A DNA stretch of 64,000 bases from contig CM068369.1 in NCBI GenBank assembly GCA_034769895.1, positions 430,553,479-430,617,478 on the forward strand, written 5' to 3'. The position numbers and the translations under genes were made by a program. This DNA comes from Magicicada septendecula. Lineage: Eukaryota > Arthropoda > Insecta > Hemiptera > Cicadidae. Shown here piece by piece: positions 26,470-38,470 of the stretch. Under the pieces are notes generated by a model. It was not told the origin of the DNA. It was given only the letters and a program-made list of their open reading frames with translations, and searched no databases. Positions within the stretch are counted from its first letter, which is position 1, and each line of letters begins with the position of its first letter.

Positions 26470-26952
26470 TAACATACGTACATTTGATACACCCTACACC
26501 AGTAAGACAAAAATACTCATTTCGTTGTTAATTCAACCAAAAACCTAAACGATATTCAGTACCAGTTACTTTCCCTATTCATTTAAATTCAGTGTAACCA
26601 AATGTATTAGCTTCATTGACACAGTTTCATTGTAAACATTCACGTTTCCTATATATAAGAAAGACTCCTTGTGAGATTATTTACATTTACACGCCGCCAC
26701 AAGCAGTATTGTAGACATTAAAGCATTCGAGGTTCATGCAAACAGTCATTATTTCATTCTCTACTATAAGTATACAACTGTAGATTTACCTTTACTTCTG
26801 TGATTTCATCTTTTGCCTTCAATTTCTCTCACCTACAGTATTAAGCAAACTTAATGACCGTTTAATCTGACAGCTATATAAAATTCCTGCATTAAATTAA
26901 AATGGTATTTCAGTCTGCATCATTATTTAGAGGCAATTGTACATTACAGCAA
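26470..26952. other. No gene seen
   Basis: AT-rich, without recognisable elements. Confidence 0.4.
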
Positions 26953-27030
26953 GGGGCATGGTCGTGATATAGTCGATAGTGCGTTCGTTGGTGGCCTGGT
27001 CTCAGTTACCACCGCGGGTAAAATAACGTC
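26953..27030 (+). repeat. Degenerate tRNA-derived SINE head
   Basis: GGGCATGGTCGTGATATAGT is followed by CGATAGTGCGTTCGTTGGTG and GCCTGGTCTCAGTTACC, ending ACCGCGGGTAA. TAGTCGATAGTG fits a relaxed A box. The B-box region is diverged. The layout resembles tRNA-derived SINEs rather than a working tRNA, because the arms do not pair well. Confidence 0.4.
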
Positions 27031-28584
27031 CAGCATTTATAAAGTTTGGCAAACCTGTGAGTGCTATTCCTGCTTAAGTTACTTCTTCTGCTTGACATTT
27101 GCAGCCGGTGTAAAAATGCAGGTCCCATATATACGCGAGTGAATCTGTACGTCACACTAACAAACATCACGGGTGCTTGCAGAGAAGTAACAATTACACT
27201 CCAGGATTAATGAACAGACAGCAAAATTTACTTCACATGTGACGTTTTTGCTGTAGGCACTGTTAGATTTGATTTTCTGTAAAAAATATACTACACAATT
27301 ATTAATCATTATAGACCATTTTTAATAACGATTTATTTGTAAATATAAATAAAGACGCCTATAAAATCCTTGTTATGAGGATGTTTCAAAAACGAGTTTT
27401 TTAATGATGTTTCCTTTAACTTAAATAAAGAAAACGGAGTTTAAATTTTATAAATTTGCTGAAGATGAAGTATTAATTTCTTGTTCCTTTATTACTTTTG
27501 AAATAAATTAGGAGACATTAAATCAACTATTATTTCACAGAATTGACTTTTCTGTTTTTATTGTTTATTGTACACAAGGTAAGTCTGCTCGGAGACTTCT
27601 GTTGTTTCACGCAAGAACACTTAATTAGCGTTCAATACCCTCTCCTGTTAACTTGTTGAATGAGAAATTAATTCCATAAAAATTTTACTATAATACTGTG
27701 TTTGACTGGTGACGTAATTTAATAACAAGTGTGTTACTTTAGCGCCGAGAAGTGTACAAACAAAATCATTATGAATTTGTCACCACTAATTGATATTACT
27801 TTAGTTAGTCTCTTTACAATATTTGTTCCACACCATCTGTTCAACTATGAAATCCTAAAACTATTTAAATCTTAAGATATCCAGCCAATACGTTTCAACT
27901 TGTTATAATACACTTACTATTGCAATTCAACTTCCAGTTTTAGTTTTATTTGCTAACTCTACGACCTAGCCTCCATCACAACGCACCTTCAACGCCCACA
28001 CTTCTCTGCTTCTTCTCTACAAATCCTTCAAATATTCTCAGAACTTTCTCAACATCCCTATCTTTCTCTTGTCCATTTTCATCCTTTTCTTCTTTTTGGC
28101 GTGATTAGGAACACTTTTACTATCTCTCTTCCCTCTGGCACCCCCTTTGCACATGTCCTGGCCATCTTATCCTTCCCTGTTTAATGAGCGAATCTATAAT
28201 ATTAATAAGCATTTAATCTTAGTTTCCATAAAGCTCATAGGCTTCAGCATCTGTTTGAATGCATCATACCTCTTCCTTCCTTTACTCCCCTAAGTATTCT
28301 TTTTAATCAATCCTCTTGTCTTGATGTTATTGTCATTTTCTGTATAATTTGACACTATTGTTCTCAAGACAATGTTACAAATTTTTACCTTGTAGTTTGT
28401 TCTTAGGTTTCGAGATTTGGGAGTAGGCTGCAGTAAAAATAAAGCTTTCCATTGACATTTACCTTTAACTTACTCAGTTATTTAGTGTTTAGCAGTAAGA
28501 AGGAAAACCAGACACATAGTGTTGCAGAGATTGGCAATCTTAACCATTTACTTCCAATATTGAGGCTATTTTCCACACACGCAT

Positions 28585-28585
<1 letters not shown>
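27031..28585. other. AT-rich DNA, no gene seen
   Basis: A pyrimidine-rich stretch lies at 27960-28330. No coding frame is supported. Confidence 0.4.

Positions 28586-28619
<34 letters not shown>
28586..28619. repeat. (CA)n microsatellite
   Basis: An uninterrupted CA repeat of 34 bp. Confidence 0.95.
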
Positions 28620-28622
<3 letters not shown>

Positions 28623-31385
28623 CTCGTTTGCAACGAGGTGGACAAAACTAGAATATAGATAAAGTTAAAAATTTTGGGAGGCAATCAATGATTTGCACTA
28701 TTTAAACAAAACATGATTTACAGCTAATTAGCAAATTGCATCGTGTTATTTTAACCTGAGGCGTAAGTGCAATCCAAATAAATGATGTGTGAACTTTACC
28801 ACTTTTACAGTGTTACAGTGTTTCAATGCTGCAAGTACAAGGCAAGTGGAGCAGACTCAGTAAGGTCACTTGCTAGTGGACGGAAACTTGCAATTTTTGT
28901 TTACACCACTCAGATTTGGAGTAAAAGTGGTAAAGCTCTTTACTTTATTTTTCTGGATTAAAATTGATACTAAACAGTTTAGGTTATACACAAGTTAATT
29001 ATTGATTTATGTCTGTTTGGATTTGCAGAAATGAAACTAGTGGATGATGTTATATTTATTTTTTCCCGGGCCTTGTTCCATATCTACAGGTAAAAGCGTT
29101 TTTAATAATTTTATTCTACACACCTTCCCTGTTATTACATTTTTAATGGTAGTAATAAGATAATAAGTATCTCTCGATCAAAGATAGTTCATTGAAAAAT
29201 GCTGCGGTATGCTGTAAAATTCATAAAAACAGAACTCCTGGGGCAAACATTAGCTTTCCACAGTGTCCCGCGTAAAAAAAATTATTATTATTATTAATAT
29301 TATTAACTTACTACTACTTTTGATTTTACACCATGTATATTACAGGAATAGAATCACATGACTCGTAGACACTAAGGCTACAGAAAATTCCTCTGAAATA
29401 GCATGATCGAATATTGTCTAAATAATGTCAAATGCCTTCAACCTAAAAGAAATTCCATATAAATCCTCTTATTTTAATGTATAAAAAAGTAAATATACAA
29501 AACAGAAACTCAACCGACTTCGAGAGACGTTACAAGAAGACCTCAGTAACTTGTGTGCAAGCCTTTTAGTTTGCTAAAAATAATTTTATATCCCAAAAGT
29601 AGATACTTAAGAAAGTGAAAAAAACTTATTATTAATGATGAGAGTACTTGTAATCTGAAATTGGCAATAATTATTTTATGTTTGCGTTTATTATTAGTGA
29701 AGGACGTTTTATTAAAAACTTGGCGGAAACTGTATTTCAGCTGCGTTAGTGTTGTAACAACGTTTAATCTAAGGTCTGAAAATCAGCTAAATTATTATCC
29801 AGCTACTAATAACGACATCTCTCGACGATAAATGAAATTGTTGAACTCTACAAAGCAATCAGAAGCTAAATTGCTCGGGGTTGTTTGAACGTTAGATTTG
29901 GTAGACAGTTTCTGATTTTTAAGCGCCATCTCTGGCTTTTGTTAGACGGTACTATTTTTACAGAAACACTGGAAACCAACAAGTGTTGTCCTTTACTATT
30001 ATTGTATCTTATCTAATTAAGATAGGCTTTACTTAATAATATAAATTAAGAAGGTAGGCTTTACTTATTAATTAGTTAGGCTTTTCTTTTAGTGAAAGAG
30101 CCGAATAAGGTTAAATTTAATAACACATTTTTATGGGATTTGGCAATACCGTAAGGCTACTTAACTAACTTTCGGCAAATAGGAGAATATTGAACACGTC
30201 TCCTGAAAAACATCATACAGATTGATACAGGATACGGTATCTCTGTATTAAGACAGTAAGAACAGAGTATTTGGTTGTATGTCTTGTACAAGTTTAGTTT
30301 ACAAATAGTATGTGCGTGGTACTGGGCGTTGTGTATGTATCGACCAGTGCTAGGTAACACGATACAACGATTAAAGTATAACCACGATCATAAAAATAGT
30401 TTGAAAATTATAGTAGAGCAAACATTTTATGCTTGATACGTATCCCTTTCGTTTTAGCTAAACGCATGTTTTTCCTTCAGCTTCAAATTTTATTTTCTGA
30501 TTTCCATCTTGACACATCTTCATACTATCACGAAGTGTACTCGCCTTTACTACTATACAGGCTTACTGAAAAAATAATGAAAAACGTTCTAAAAATAAAT
30601 AGAAAAGTAAAAGAGGAATACAGTGATAACATACGCCCTATTAATAAAATGTGAAGAACATACAGCAACAAGACATAATTTAACGATGGGCAAAGGAGTA
30701 TGGAAAGTTATTACCACATTGTGTAGAGTGTAAGTCTGTGTGCTGGTACGAACGATAGAACAGTATGTGTCGTGCTGGAGAGAAGGCCGGAGAAACAAAG
30801 CATTTCATATTTGATTTAAGCTTTTTGTGTTATAATTCTATAGATGTACACTGTTATAGTAGTATTACAGAATATACTGGTATAATAAAACGATATTATT
30901 ATTATTATTCTATACTGCAGATTGTAATTTCTAGTAGTTTCTAACAGATTTAAAAAACGTATGCTAAACTAACTCTGCCTTTGTTAAACTGCCCTTGTCT
31001 CTTGTCCGGCCAATTAAACATCATAGTAAAAGTCTAATTTTTAAAATGTATAACGTTACTTACTCCATTGCGGGTTACAATGCTTGAAATGAAACTACAG
31101 ATGATGTAGTTCTCGATTCTCTTACAGATGATGTGAAGTGACAAACTATAAAACAATAATAAAGTAATTTATAGATAAAATATTCATTTTGAAAAGCAGT
31201 CTACAGTGTTAGCTCATTTGAAAATTAAGATGTATGAAGAAATGCAACATAAAAATAAATTAAAATAAGAATAAATTTATTTCAAGCAAGAAAACTAAAA
31301 AATGAACAACTGCTATGTTATGTAATAGTGGAACATGGGTTTGCTCCGTTTAGTCTGACTGTCTCAGTCTCATATAAAATCATAG
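28620..31385. other. AT-rich DNA, no gene seen
   Basis: ATT-type trinucleotide runs occur near 29282 and 30895. Nothing else is recognised. Confidence 0.4.
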
Positions 31386-31890
31386 TGTTACGACGGTCTA
31401 CTCGATCGTCGTATGTACAGTGGAAACAAAATAAGTACAAGACACCAATCAAGTCACTAATCACACCTTTAATTTTGACAGTAAAACAGTTCGTAATTAA
31501 CAACACAGTGTGTACAACAAATCAAATGAAAATTGTTCACACGCAATAAAATGTCCACTAATATTAAAACTCAATTGTATTATAATTATACCGTCCGAAT
31601 ATAAAACGCAACACTTCACTAATAACTACTTGAACGTACACAGTAATATCGCTACTATAACTCTCGGACCGCACTATCCAAAATCTCGCACTGAACTGAA
31701 AACTAAGGCCGTTACCCCATGTATTTATAGTCACGCTCACACACCAGAAGCTTCCAAACTGCGTCTTATCTCTCGTGAACTACGTAATTACTACGGCCTT
31801 GACACAGGCCGAGCGCCCGAGCGAAGCCCGGCACAGTCGAGAAGATTCTCGCAAAATGCGTATAGTAGCACGTACGCCACACGCGTTACA
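31386..31890 (-). repeat. LTR-like repeat S, copy 2 (probable solo LTR)
   Basis: It runs from TGTTACGACGGTCTAC to GCGTTACA on the + strand. Read on the - strand it begins TGTAAC and ends GTAACA, with TATAAATA (complement of 31722-31729) and two overlapping TCAGT initiators (complement of 31690-31699) about 30 nt downstream. Copy 1 has the same TATA and initiator at the same spacing despite overall divergence. It is about 80 bp longer than copy 1. The short frames through it (for example 31510-31917) are accidental. Confidence 0.62.
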
Positions 31891-32849
31891 TCGAGATCCT
31901 TCTGGCACATTCGATAAACGCGTGGATTGTTCTGTGCTGTCGCAGCAATATCTTCGGTCGTAATTTGTTTTTATATCACCAATTCCTCACTCGTTTTCTT
32001 CGTGTTATTTTTACAACTTTGCAAAATATATGTTATATAAAAACGCACACACATATTTACATATTTACAGGAATACACAAATGCGCCTCGCAAACAATTT
32101 CCTATTTCATCCAGAAAGCATCTACAAGATTGACATACAAGTATTGGTGAAGGACCGACACAGCGACTTTCTATTAAAGAAATTAACTTTAGTGTCCATA
32201 TTAACAAAACTTACTTTGGAAACACAATGTAACTTATGGAGTAAAATTATTATCATCACAGTAAAATATTTATGCGCAATCTCTACTCAAAAGTCATGCA
32301 AAGAAGAAAGCCACTAGTTTTTAAAAACTGACAACATTTTTATTTGTTTAAATTATTTTAAATCTGAGTAGTAGTTTATTGCTTAATGCAAATGACGCAA
32401 TTATAGTGAATCCCAATTATAGTTATTTACACAAATGGGAAAAAGGAGTAATCTTTTTTCGGATTTGGAAAAATCCGTCCACTCAGTCTTTTGACAGAAA
32501 CTATACAATGAAGACTTATACGTATCTTATAATGTTCCTACCAAAATATTCACATTATTTCTGTGTTCCTAATCTTCTTGAATTCTGTGCTCTTCAGTAT
32601 GTTGATAAACGAGCTCATAATTGAGTATGTTTTTTCCTTCAAATATATTTTGTCACTGATAGTAACCAACATCGTGAAGCTTACCTCTTGTTTTGTCCTT
32701 TCTCGTGTGTATTGTTTGAAAATGAAATTCGAGAAAAAGAAACGTGTCATCACTGACTGAAGAGTGATAACAGTAGCAAAAACTACGTATGTCTATTTTG
32801 CTACTAGTCTGGTTCATGGAATTCGGCATAGAGTAATTTATTTGATAAC
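31891..32849. other. AT-rich DNA, no gene seen
   Basis: Several overlapping short frames without motifs. Nothing recognised. Confidence 0.4.
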
Positions 32850-32976
32850 ACTTAAGGTTGAATAACATGTCTGTCGGTATCCAGGTCACTTATAATGACA
32901 AATAATAAATAAATATATTTACCTTTTTTCTCCTGTCTCGTGACCACAATATAACGCAATGAATTATAATTGACGC

Positions 32977-33002
32977 GTTTCGAGACTATGTCTCGTCATC
33001 AG
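32977..33002 (-). ncRNA. Hammerhead-like core in FB2 left arm
   Basis: The exact mirror of the right-arm motif, read on the - strand: CTGATGA, C, stem II GAGAC/GTCTC with loop ATA, GAAAC. Confidence 0.55.
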
Positions 33003-33217
33003 AATATTAAAATTTATCACTCATTGAGATCGTTAAAAATTTTAAAACATTAAAATACAAAATCGAAACCAAAGATAAGTCACTCGCTCGAGAGTGTCCG
33101 GCAGCTTTCATCGAGTGCGCACTCGCTTCACATAATGCTTATATGATTTGGTTTCGATTTTGTATTTTAATGTTTTAAAATTTTTAACGATCTCAATGAG
33201 TGATAAATTTTAATATT

Positions 33218-33243
33218 CTGATGACGAGACATAGTCTCGAAAC
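33218..33243 (+). ncRNA. Hammerhead-like core in FB2 right arm
   Basis: CTGATGA, then C, then stem II GAGAC/GTCTC closed by ATA, then GAAAC. Stem III is the palindrome ACGCGT followed by C (a GTC cleavage triplet). Stem I is weaker: AATATT before the core and AATTAT after the site give 3 bp, two mismatches, then further AT pairs. Confidence 0.55.
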
Positions 33244-33326
33244 GCGTCAATTATAATTCATTGCGTTATATTGTGGTCACGAGACAGGAGAAAAAAGGTA
33301 AATATATTTATTTATACTTAAGGTTG

Positions 33327-34707
33327 TGTTTATGAGAAAGCTACAGATAGCTCGAGTGTTTCCATAGTCATCAGGAGAGCTGAGGTTGACAGTGAAGGTA
33401 TCAACCTTGGACTGCAAGATTAAAATCTAACATTTCATATAGTATACTACAGATGATTTCAGTCACCGCAGAAGAAAACAACAATAGAAAACCAAATAAT
33501 AATAATAAAATTAATAATAAAAACCAAAACATTAAAATTTGCTTTTAAAGTGATCAATATTTTCTACAATATTATATAAATGTCACCGTCCAGACGATAT
33601 GAGCAAATAGCCAATACTTAATCATTTTTTTAACCATCTAAATATTGTTAACTCCAATTATTTAAAAATAACAATGCAAAATCAGAAACTACGTATACAC
33701 ACTTTTTATGTAGCGTACATGAAAATATTAAGAAATTTCAACTATTTATAAAATGAATTCTTCGACAACGCAACATAAGGGAACATCACCTAAACTATTA
33801 ATACAAACAATGTGAAATTATTGTTACAGAAATTACACATTTAAGGGAAAAATGCCACAATTTGTTCACCTTTTCCGTATTTACGGATTATGAGTTTAAA
33901 CGTAAAAGTATTTAAATTTTATAAAAACGTTGTAAAATTACCTTAACTTATTAAGAAATGTATTTCCTTTATGTAGGAAACCTACAAAATTAAATGATTA
34001 AAAGTCCCTTTTTAATAAAACAATTTTGGGATAAACATTGGCGTTCAATATTAACAGGAATTATACGCGTATTATTGAAAACTGTCTTGAATGAGATTTG
34101 GTATGCGCATATTAGCAGATTTCTTGGAATCTGTAATTCGGCTGAGATCTTTGAAAACAGCATTAAACGGAAATGAAATAAAGCTTGTTTAAATGTTATA
34201 TTTTACATAAGTACATATTTACTTAAGAGATACGTTACATTTTAAAGGATTATGAATTTCTTTTAACAAATTTTCAAGGACCTTGAAATGACCGTCAGCT
34301 TGAAACAAAAATGTTCGTTGTTTGATATAGTTATTACATATTTAGTAAAGGAATTTACTAATTATCTATATATAACTTACGTTTAGCAACTAATTAGTCT
34401 CATAATTTGCTTTTAATACTCGTTTTTAAACATTCTATTTCTTGTTATTCAATTTTATTTCATCTTTGAGACAATCCTCTCTGTCATGGTTTTCCTTTCT
34501 TATTCAGTTTCTTAACTTTACATTTTATTGCCGTTACTGATAACAGCCGACTTACTTCCATTCTGTCGAGGTGTTCATTCTTGTTTGACTGTAACATTTC
34601 ATACTTAGAAATTAATTGTATATCTGTCTGAGGATTCCTTATGCTATCAGTTCTCTTTTCTACTGCATCTTTGAGTCACCTTAGCTACCTTATTTCCTAC
34701 TTTCTTC
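33327..34707. other. AT-rich DNA, no gene seen
   Basis: No coding frame or recognised repeat. Confidence 0.4.
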
Positions 34708-34720
34708 CTTACAATCTTTT

Positions 34721-36269
34721 CATCATCATCATCATTATAGTCTGCATGGATTAAACCAATGCTGGTTTGTTCCGGTCTCAAACAGGCAAAGTCTACAGCT
34801 CTTTGACGGCAAGGTCACTCCAGCACTTCCCCGGACGTCCCACAGCTTTCCGCCCCGTCGGCTTATAGTTCCGTAGTTATTTGGGATGCGGCAGTCATCC
34901 ATTCGGCAAAAATGCTCCCACGAATTCAGCCGATACTGGGAAATCCTGTCGAGTGTACTTATAACGTTCAGTTCCTGACGTGTTTCTTCTATGATCATGG
35001 AGATTATACCCTGCCACGTGCCTGAGAATTCTCATTTCCGCTGCTTGGATACGACTGGCCTGGCTTTTTCTCAGACCCATAAAGAAGTCTGGGAAGGGCC
35101 ATCACCTTGTAGAATGTTAGGCGTGTTTCTTTACTTTCTGACTTAAGAGATCGCCTGATGGTTGCGCACATAAAATTGCTGACTTGTTCTAGGACAGTAC
35201 CAAGGTGATGGATCAGTTCCACCTAAACCCATCACCTTGGACTTAAGTGTGAATGTTTGTAATCCAGATTCTTTGCAGACTCGATTCAACAAATGTATGC
35301 ACATTTGCAACCTGTTTTCCGAGTCCGACAGAATAGCCTGATCATCCACAAACAACAAAGTGTCAATTATATGTTGGCCAGTCATAAAATGCTCCGAAAG
35401 ACACATCTGACAGTTTTGTATGACATCGCCAATACATAAATTAAAAAGGGAAGGGATAATGGACACCCTTGTACTCTGCAATTAATCAGGGCAACTCTAG
35501 GAGCTGTTCTCAGTTTCGCTGCTTCACCTAAGACTTTATTCTCCACATAAAGATTCTGTATAGCTCTAACTAGATGCTGTTGGATCCATTTGCTTGCTAT
35601 TATTGCCCATAGTTTGCTCCGATTCAAACGCCTTTTCGAAGTCGATGAAAGCTACGTATATGGGTAGCTTATACTCCCTACGCTTTCCAACGACCTGGGC
35701 TATTGCAAATATGCAATCTAAACATGATCTGCCCTTCCTGAAACCGTTCTGGGCTTCTTAAAGCATGGTTGCCGTTATTGCATTCAACCGTGTTCTTAAA
35801 ATAGATGCATATAATTTATATGAAGTATTAAGAAGGCTGACTCCTCTGTAGTTCCTGCAGTCATTACGATCACCTTTCTTGAATATGGGAATTACCGTTG
35901 CAATCCGCCAGTCGTCAGGATCGTAACCAATGATCCACCATAGATTGATGACCTGCAGCAAACGACCATGCAGCAAGGGAGTGCATAATTTATAATATCC
36001 ACGTTCAGCCCATCAGTGCCCGGTGCTTTTCTATTTTTACAGCGTTGTACAACAGCTAACAATTCATCCATTGTTACTTAGGCCACACAATCACTAATAA
36101 CAGCAAAGGTTGTTTTTTCCAGTTGACCCTGAGTCAGTAGATGCTTATAGTATTCAAGCCATTGTTGTTCTGAGATAGCCATTGTTATCCCTTCCCTTAT
36201 CCATTTAAGCCATTGTTATCCCCTTCCGTTCGATTTAAATACCTTAGTATTTTGTAAGCCACGTCCTTT
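34721..36269 (-). pseudogene. RTE-like non-LTR retrotransposon, 5'-truncated copy (reverse transcriptase and C-terminal region)
   Basis: Read on the - strand, fragments of one protein appear in order. First comes a K-A-P-G-T-D-G-L block (about 36020). Next are a W-R-I-A-T-V-I-P-I-F-K-K-G-D-R block with N-Y-R-G-V-S-L-L (about 35880-35910) and the polymerase motif F-V-D-D-Q (about 35350). Last are A-E-M-R-I-L-R-H-V-A-G-Y and an R-M-D-D-C-R-I-P block near the end. This order is typical of RTE-like elements annotated as endonuclease-reverse transcriptase. Stops and frameshifts break it throughout, so it is dead. The 3' end is a short (ATG)n run (34720-34735 on +), as in RTE elements. CTTACAATCTTTT at 34708-34720 and 36270-36282 is a 13-bp target duplication that fixes both ends. 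Confidence 0.88.
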
Positions 36270-36282
36270 CTTACAATCTTTT

Positions 36283-37109
36283 AATTTAGATTTCATTGTA
36301 TACGTGAGTGTACAGGCTGTCAATTTCTGTAAGCTTTTTTCTATTTTAGTTTAACCCTTAAAATGTTTTAGCTTAAACGTCAGCTAATCGTTTTAAAAAT
36401 ATCATTACAAGCTATAATTTTTGTTTTTAAAGCTTTTCTGTAATCAAACTGATGACTTAATTAACTCATGATACTTATTGTTGTAAGTCTTTATAACCCA
36501 TGATGTGAAATTCTGACTGCTATAAAAAATAACTGATTATCTTTCCCAATATGGGTTACACAAGACCAGACCAAGATTTTTATTGAACGTTGTGTCACGT
36601 GCAAATGTTTGGAATTGAACCTTATGTTTATAGTTCATGTGTTTCTAAAAAAATTATAATCAAAAAATGTTTGTGCGTTGATTGTGTATTTCAGCAGAGG
36701 TAAGTGTACATTCTCTTGTAAATATTAATGAATTGGTAATCTACTGATTGCAATTGTGTTGACGCTATTTATTTAGTGACGTATGACTGTGAGTTAACAT
36801 TATTGTTACATCAGTTGTGATATACGTGAGCACAATAAATGCAATCATGTCCGTTATTACAGGCAAACATATTAAGTCACTTACCTATTTTGGTAGTTTC
36901 ATGAAGGGTCTTCTCCGTTTCTCCTTAAAATGGTAAAACTTCATTCTTGCTACTCAGGATAATATTTTATCCGCTTGCGGTATATGTCCTAGGAACTTCA
37001 TCCAATTTCGTTTTTACAAATAATAATATTTAAGAAAGTTGTTGATTAATAACAACATATTGATTGTGACCACGCTATTGTTTATTAAACTATTGAATTA
37101 TGTCTCCGA
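36283..37109. other. AT-rich DNA, no gene seen
   Basis: Nothing recognised between the two retroelement remnants. Confidence 0.4.
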
Positions 37110-37612
37110 AACGTTTAACCGATTTACCATTGGAGTATAGAAATTTGAAACCAATAATGGGAAGTGAACTTATGAATGCACACGACATTGTTCTTCTTGC
37201 AGATAATCAACCAATGTATAAACGAAGATACATTTAAAACGGCTTAAGGAAATGTACTTTAAAGATCAATTTAACGAAGACGGAAGTGAAGACTCCTGCA
37301 CACCTATCAGAGCAAATAGAGCTACTGGTGCAGGCGACAAAAACACGAGAGAAGGCAAATAAAATACCCAGGCGAAATAATGAATTATACAGGAAAATTA
37401 TAATTGGAAATAACTAAGATAGTTAATAAAGTTGTTAAATTGGTTGGTTTGTAAAATATCAGAGTCACATAAAATAGATAGGGTCAGGGTTTTAAAATAG
37501 ATAAATTTATGATTTAAGCAACAAATGCTAAGAGGTTGTTGAAATGAACAGAGGCAAGCAGATAAGAAGATTAGATCGTGTGGCGAGAATAGGCAAAGAG
37601 AGAATAGTGACA
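37110..37612 (+). pseudogene. Non-LTR reverse transcriptase fragment, + strand, 5' part of an interrupted copy
   Basis: The + frame around 37170-37330 reads H-D-I-V-L-L-A-D-N-Q, then N-G-L-R-K-C-T-L-K-I-N-L-T-K-T-E-V. This is the polymerase A-D-D-I-V-L-L-A-D motif (first acidic residue of the pair kept) and the N-x-x-K-T-K/E-V block that follows it in this group. A second stretch (37520-37610) reads R-R-L-D-R-V-A-R-I-G-K-E, resembling the later R-N-x-R-I-R region. It stops where the - strand copy at 37613 begins. Confidence 0.6.
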
Positions 37613-38274
37613 CCATCATCATCTTCAGCAAGGATTAAACCAAAAATGCTTTGTTCCGGTCTCAACCAGACAGACTAGAGCTGGTCACTCCAACGCTTCT
37701 TCGGACGCCCCACACCTCTCCGTCCTTTCGGCTTATAATTTAATAGTTGCTTACGGCAGTCATCCATTCAGTTAAGATGTTCCAACCATTTGAGCAACCA
37801 ACCAAAATTGATATTGGAAAATCCTTTCCAGTATACTTAAAATATTCAGTTCCTGCCATATAGCTACATTTCCTTTGTAATCTTGAAGAGTATATCCAGC
37901 TATGTGCCTCAGAAATCTCATTTTGTACGATACGAGTACGATACGACTGGCCTGGGATTCCGTCTAATTTTCAAGACTCATAGACAAGTGTGGGGAGGGC
38001 CATCACCTTGGAGAACTTCAGGTGCTTTTCCTTATTCATTGATTTAGAATTCTCCTGATGGAACCGCAAATATGACTGAACTTACGTAGCTTCTTTACCA
38101 TGTCATTGTTTGTAATGTAAGACACATTATAGCCCAGGTGTTCAAAATTACTGACTTGCTCCGGAACAGTACCATCTACAACAGTTATTGCTCCTATGGA
38201 ATCATCATGAAAAGCCATCACCTTGGTCTTCAATGTGAAGGTCTATAATTCAAAGTCCTTGCAGGTGCGATTCA
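37613..38274 (-). pseudogene. RTE-like non-LTR retrotransposon, short 5'-truncated copy inserted in a + strand relative
   Basis: On the - strand, 38036-38233 reads K-T-K-V-M-A-F, then V-P-E-Q-V-S-N-F-E-H-L-G-Y, then K-L-R-K-F-S-H-I-C-G-S-I, the segment after the reverse transcriptase palm. The rest matches the 3' end of the 34721-36269 copy at DNA level, including GGATTAAACCA and TTGTTCCGGTCTCAA. Its 3' end is an ATG-rich run at 37613-37622 (+ CATCATCATC). Homology to the longer copy stops at about 38274. Confidence 0.75.
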
Positions 38275-38470
38275 GAAAAATAGCAAAAGTAATTTGGGAA
38301 AAATAAACGAAAAGCATAAGAAGATCTGGACGCCCAAGAAAAACATGGCATAATGAGTTATCAACCTGAAGAAGAAAGTATTGACTGGGCTCGAGTTAAG
38401 ATAAGCTATAAAGGGGGGGCAGGTAGAGATGTGAAGGACTATAAGCACTCCGCGCCGTAGGTAGAAGAGG
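38275..38470 (+). pseudogene. Non-LTR retroelement C-terminal tail, + strand, probable continuation of 37110-37612
   Basis: The frame at 38310-38350 reads I-R-R-S-G-R-P-R-K-T-W-H-N-E-L, the G-R-P-R-K-x-W signature near the C-terminus of this group of reverse transcriptase proteins. Remnants of the following E-E-E-S-x-D-W region come just after, in another frame. Together with 37110-37612 it brackets the - strand insertion. Confidence 0.5.

Larger units (their letters stand above)
32861..33315 (+). mobile_element. Foldback element FB2 (PLE-like, with hammerhead-like motifs)
   Basis: The inverted arms are 32905-33073 and 33147-33315 (about 169 bp). They look perfect over the stretches I compared and enclose a 73-nt spacer that contains the palindrome GAGTGCGCACTC. 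A 44-nt single-copy tail (32861-32904) lies on the left only. ACTTAAGGTTG at 32850-32860 and 33316-33326 is an 11-bp target duplication. Both arms hold a complete hammerhead-like motif, one on each strand. No protein is encoded. Near-perfect arms suggest a young insertion or correction between the arms. Confidence 0.8.

Noticed and set aside
26953..27030. A functional tRNA gene
   Set aside because: The A-box-like sequence is present, but the B box is broken and acceptor and anticodon arms do not pair. A SINE relic fits better.
31510..31917. 135-codon + frame
   Set aside because: It lies antisense inside an LTR-like repeat and has no motif or counterpart in the related copy at 26048.
36450..36480. 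CTGATGA followed by an inverted pair, as a further hammerhead candidate
   Set aside because: No GAAA follows the stem, so the core is absent.
37613..37628. CTGAAGATGATGATGG on the - strand as a hammerhead core
   Set aside because: It is the (ATG)n 3' end of an RTE-like copy and has no stem II or GAAA.
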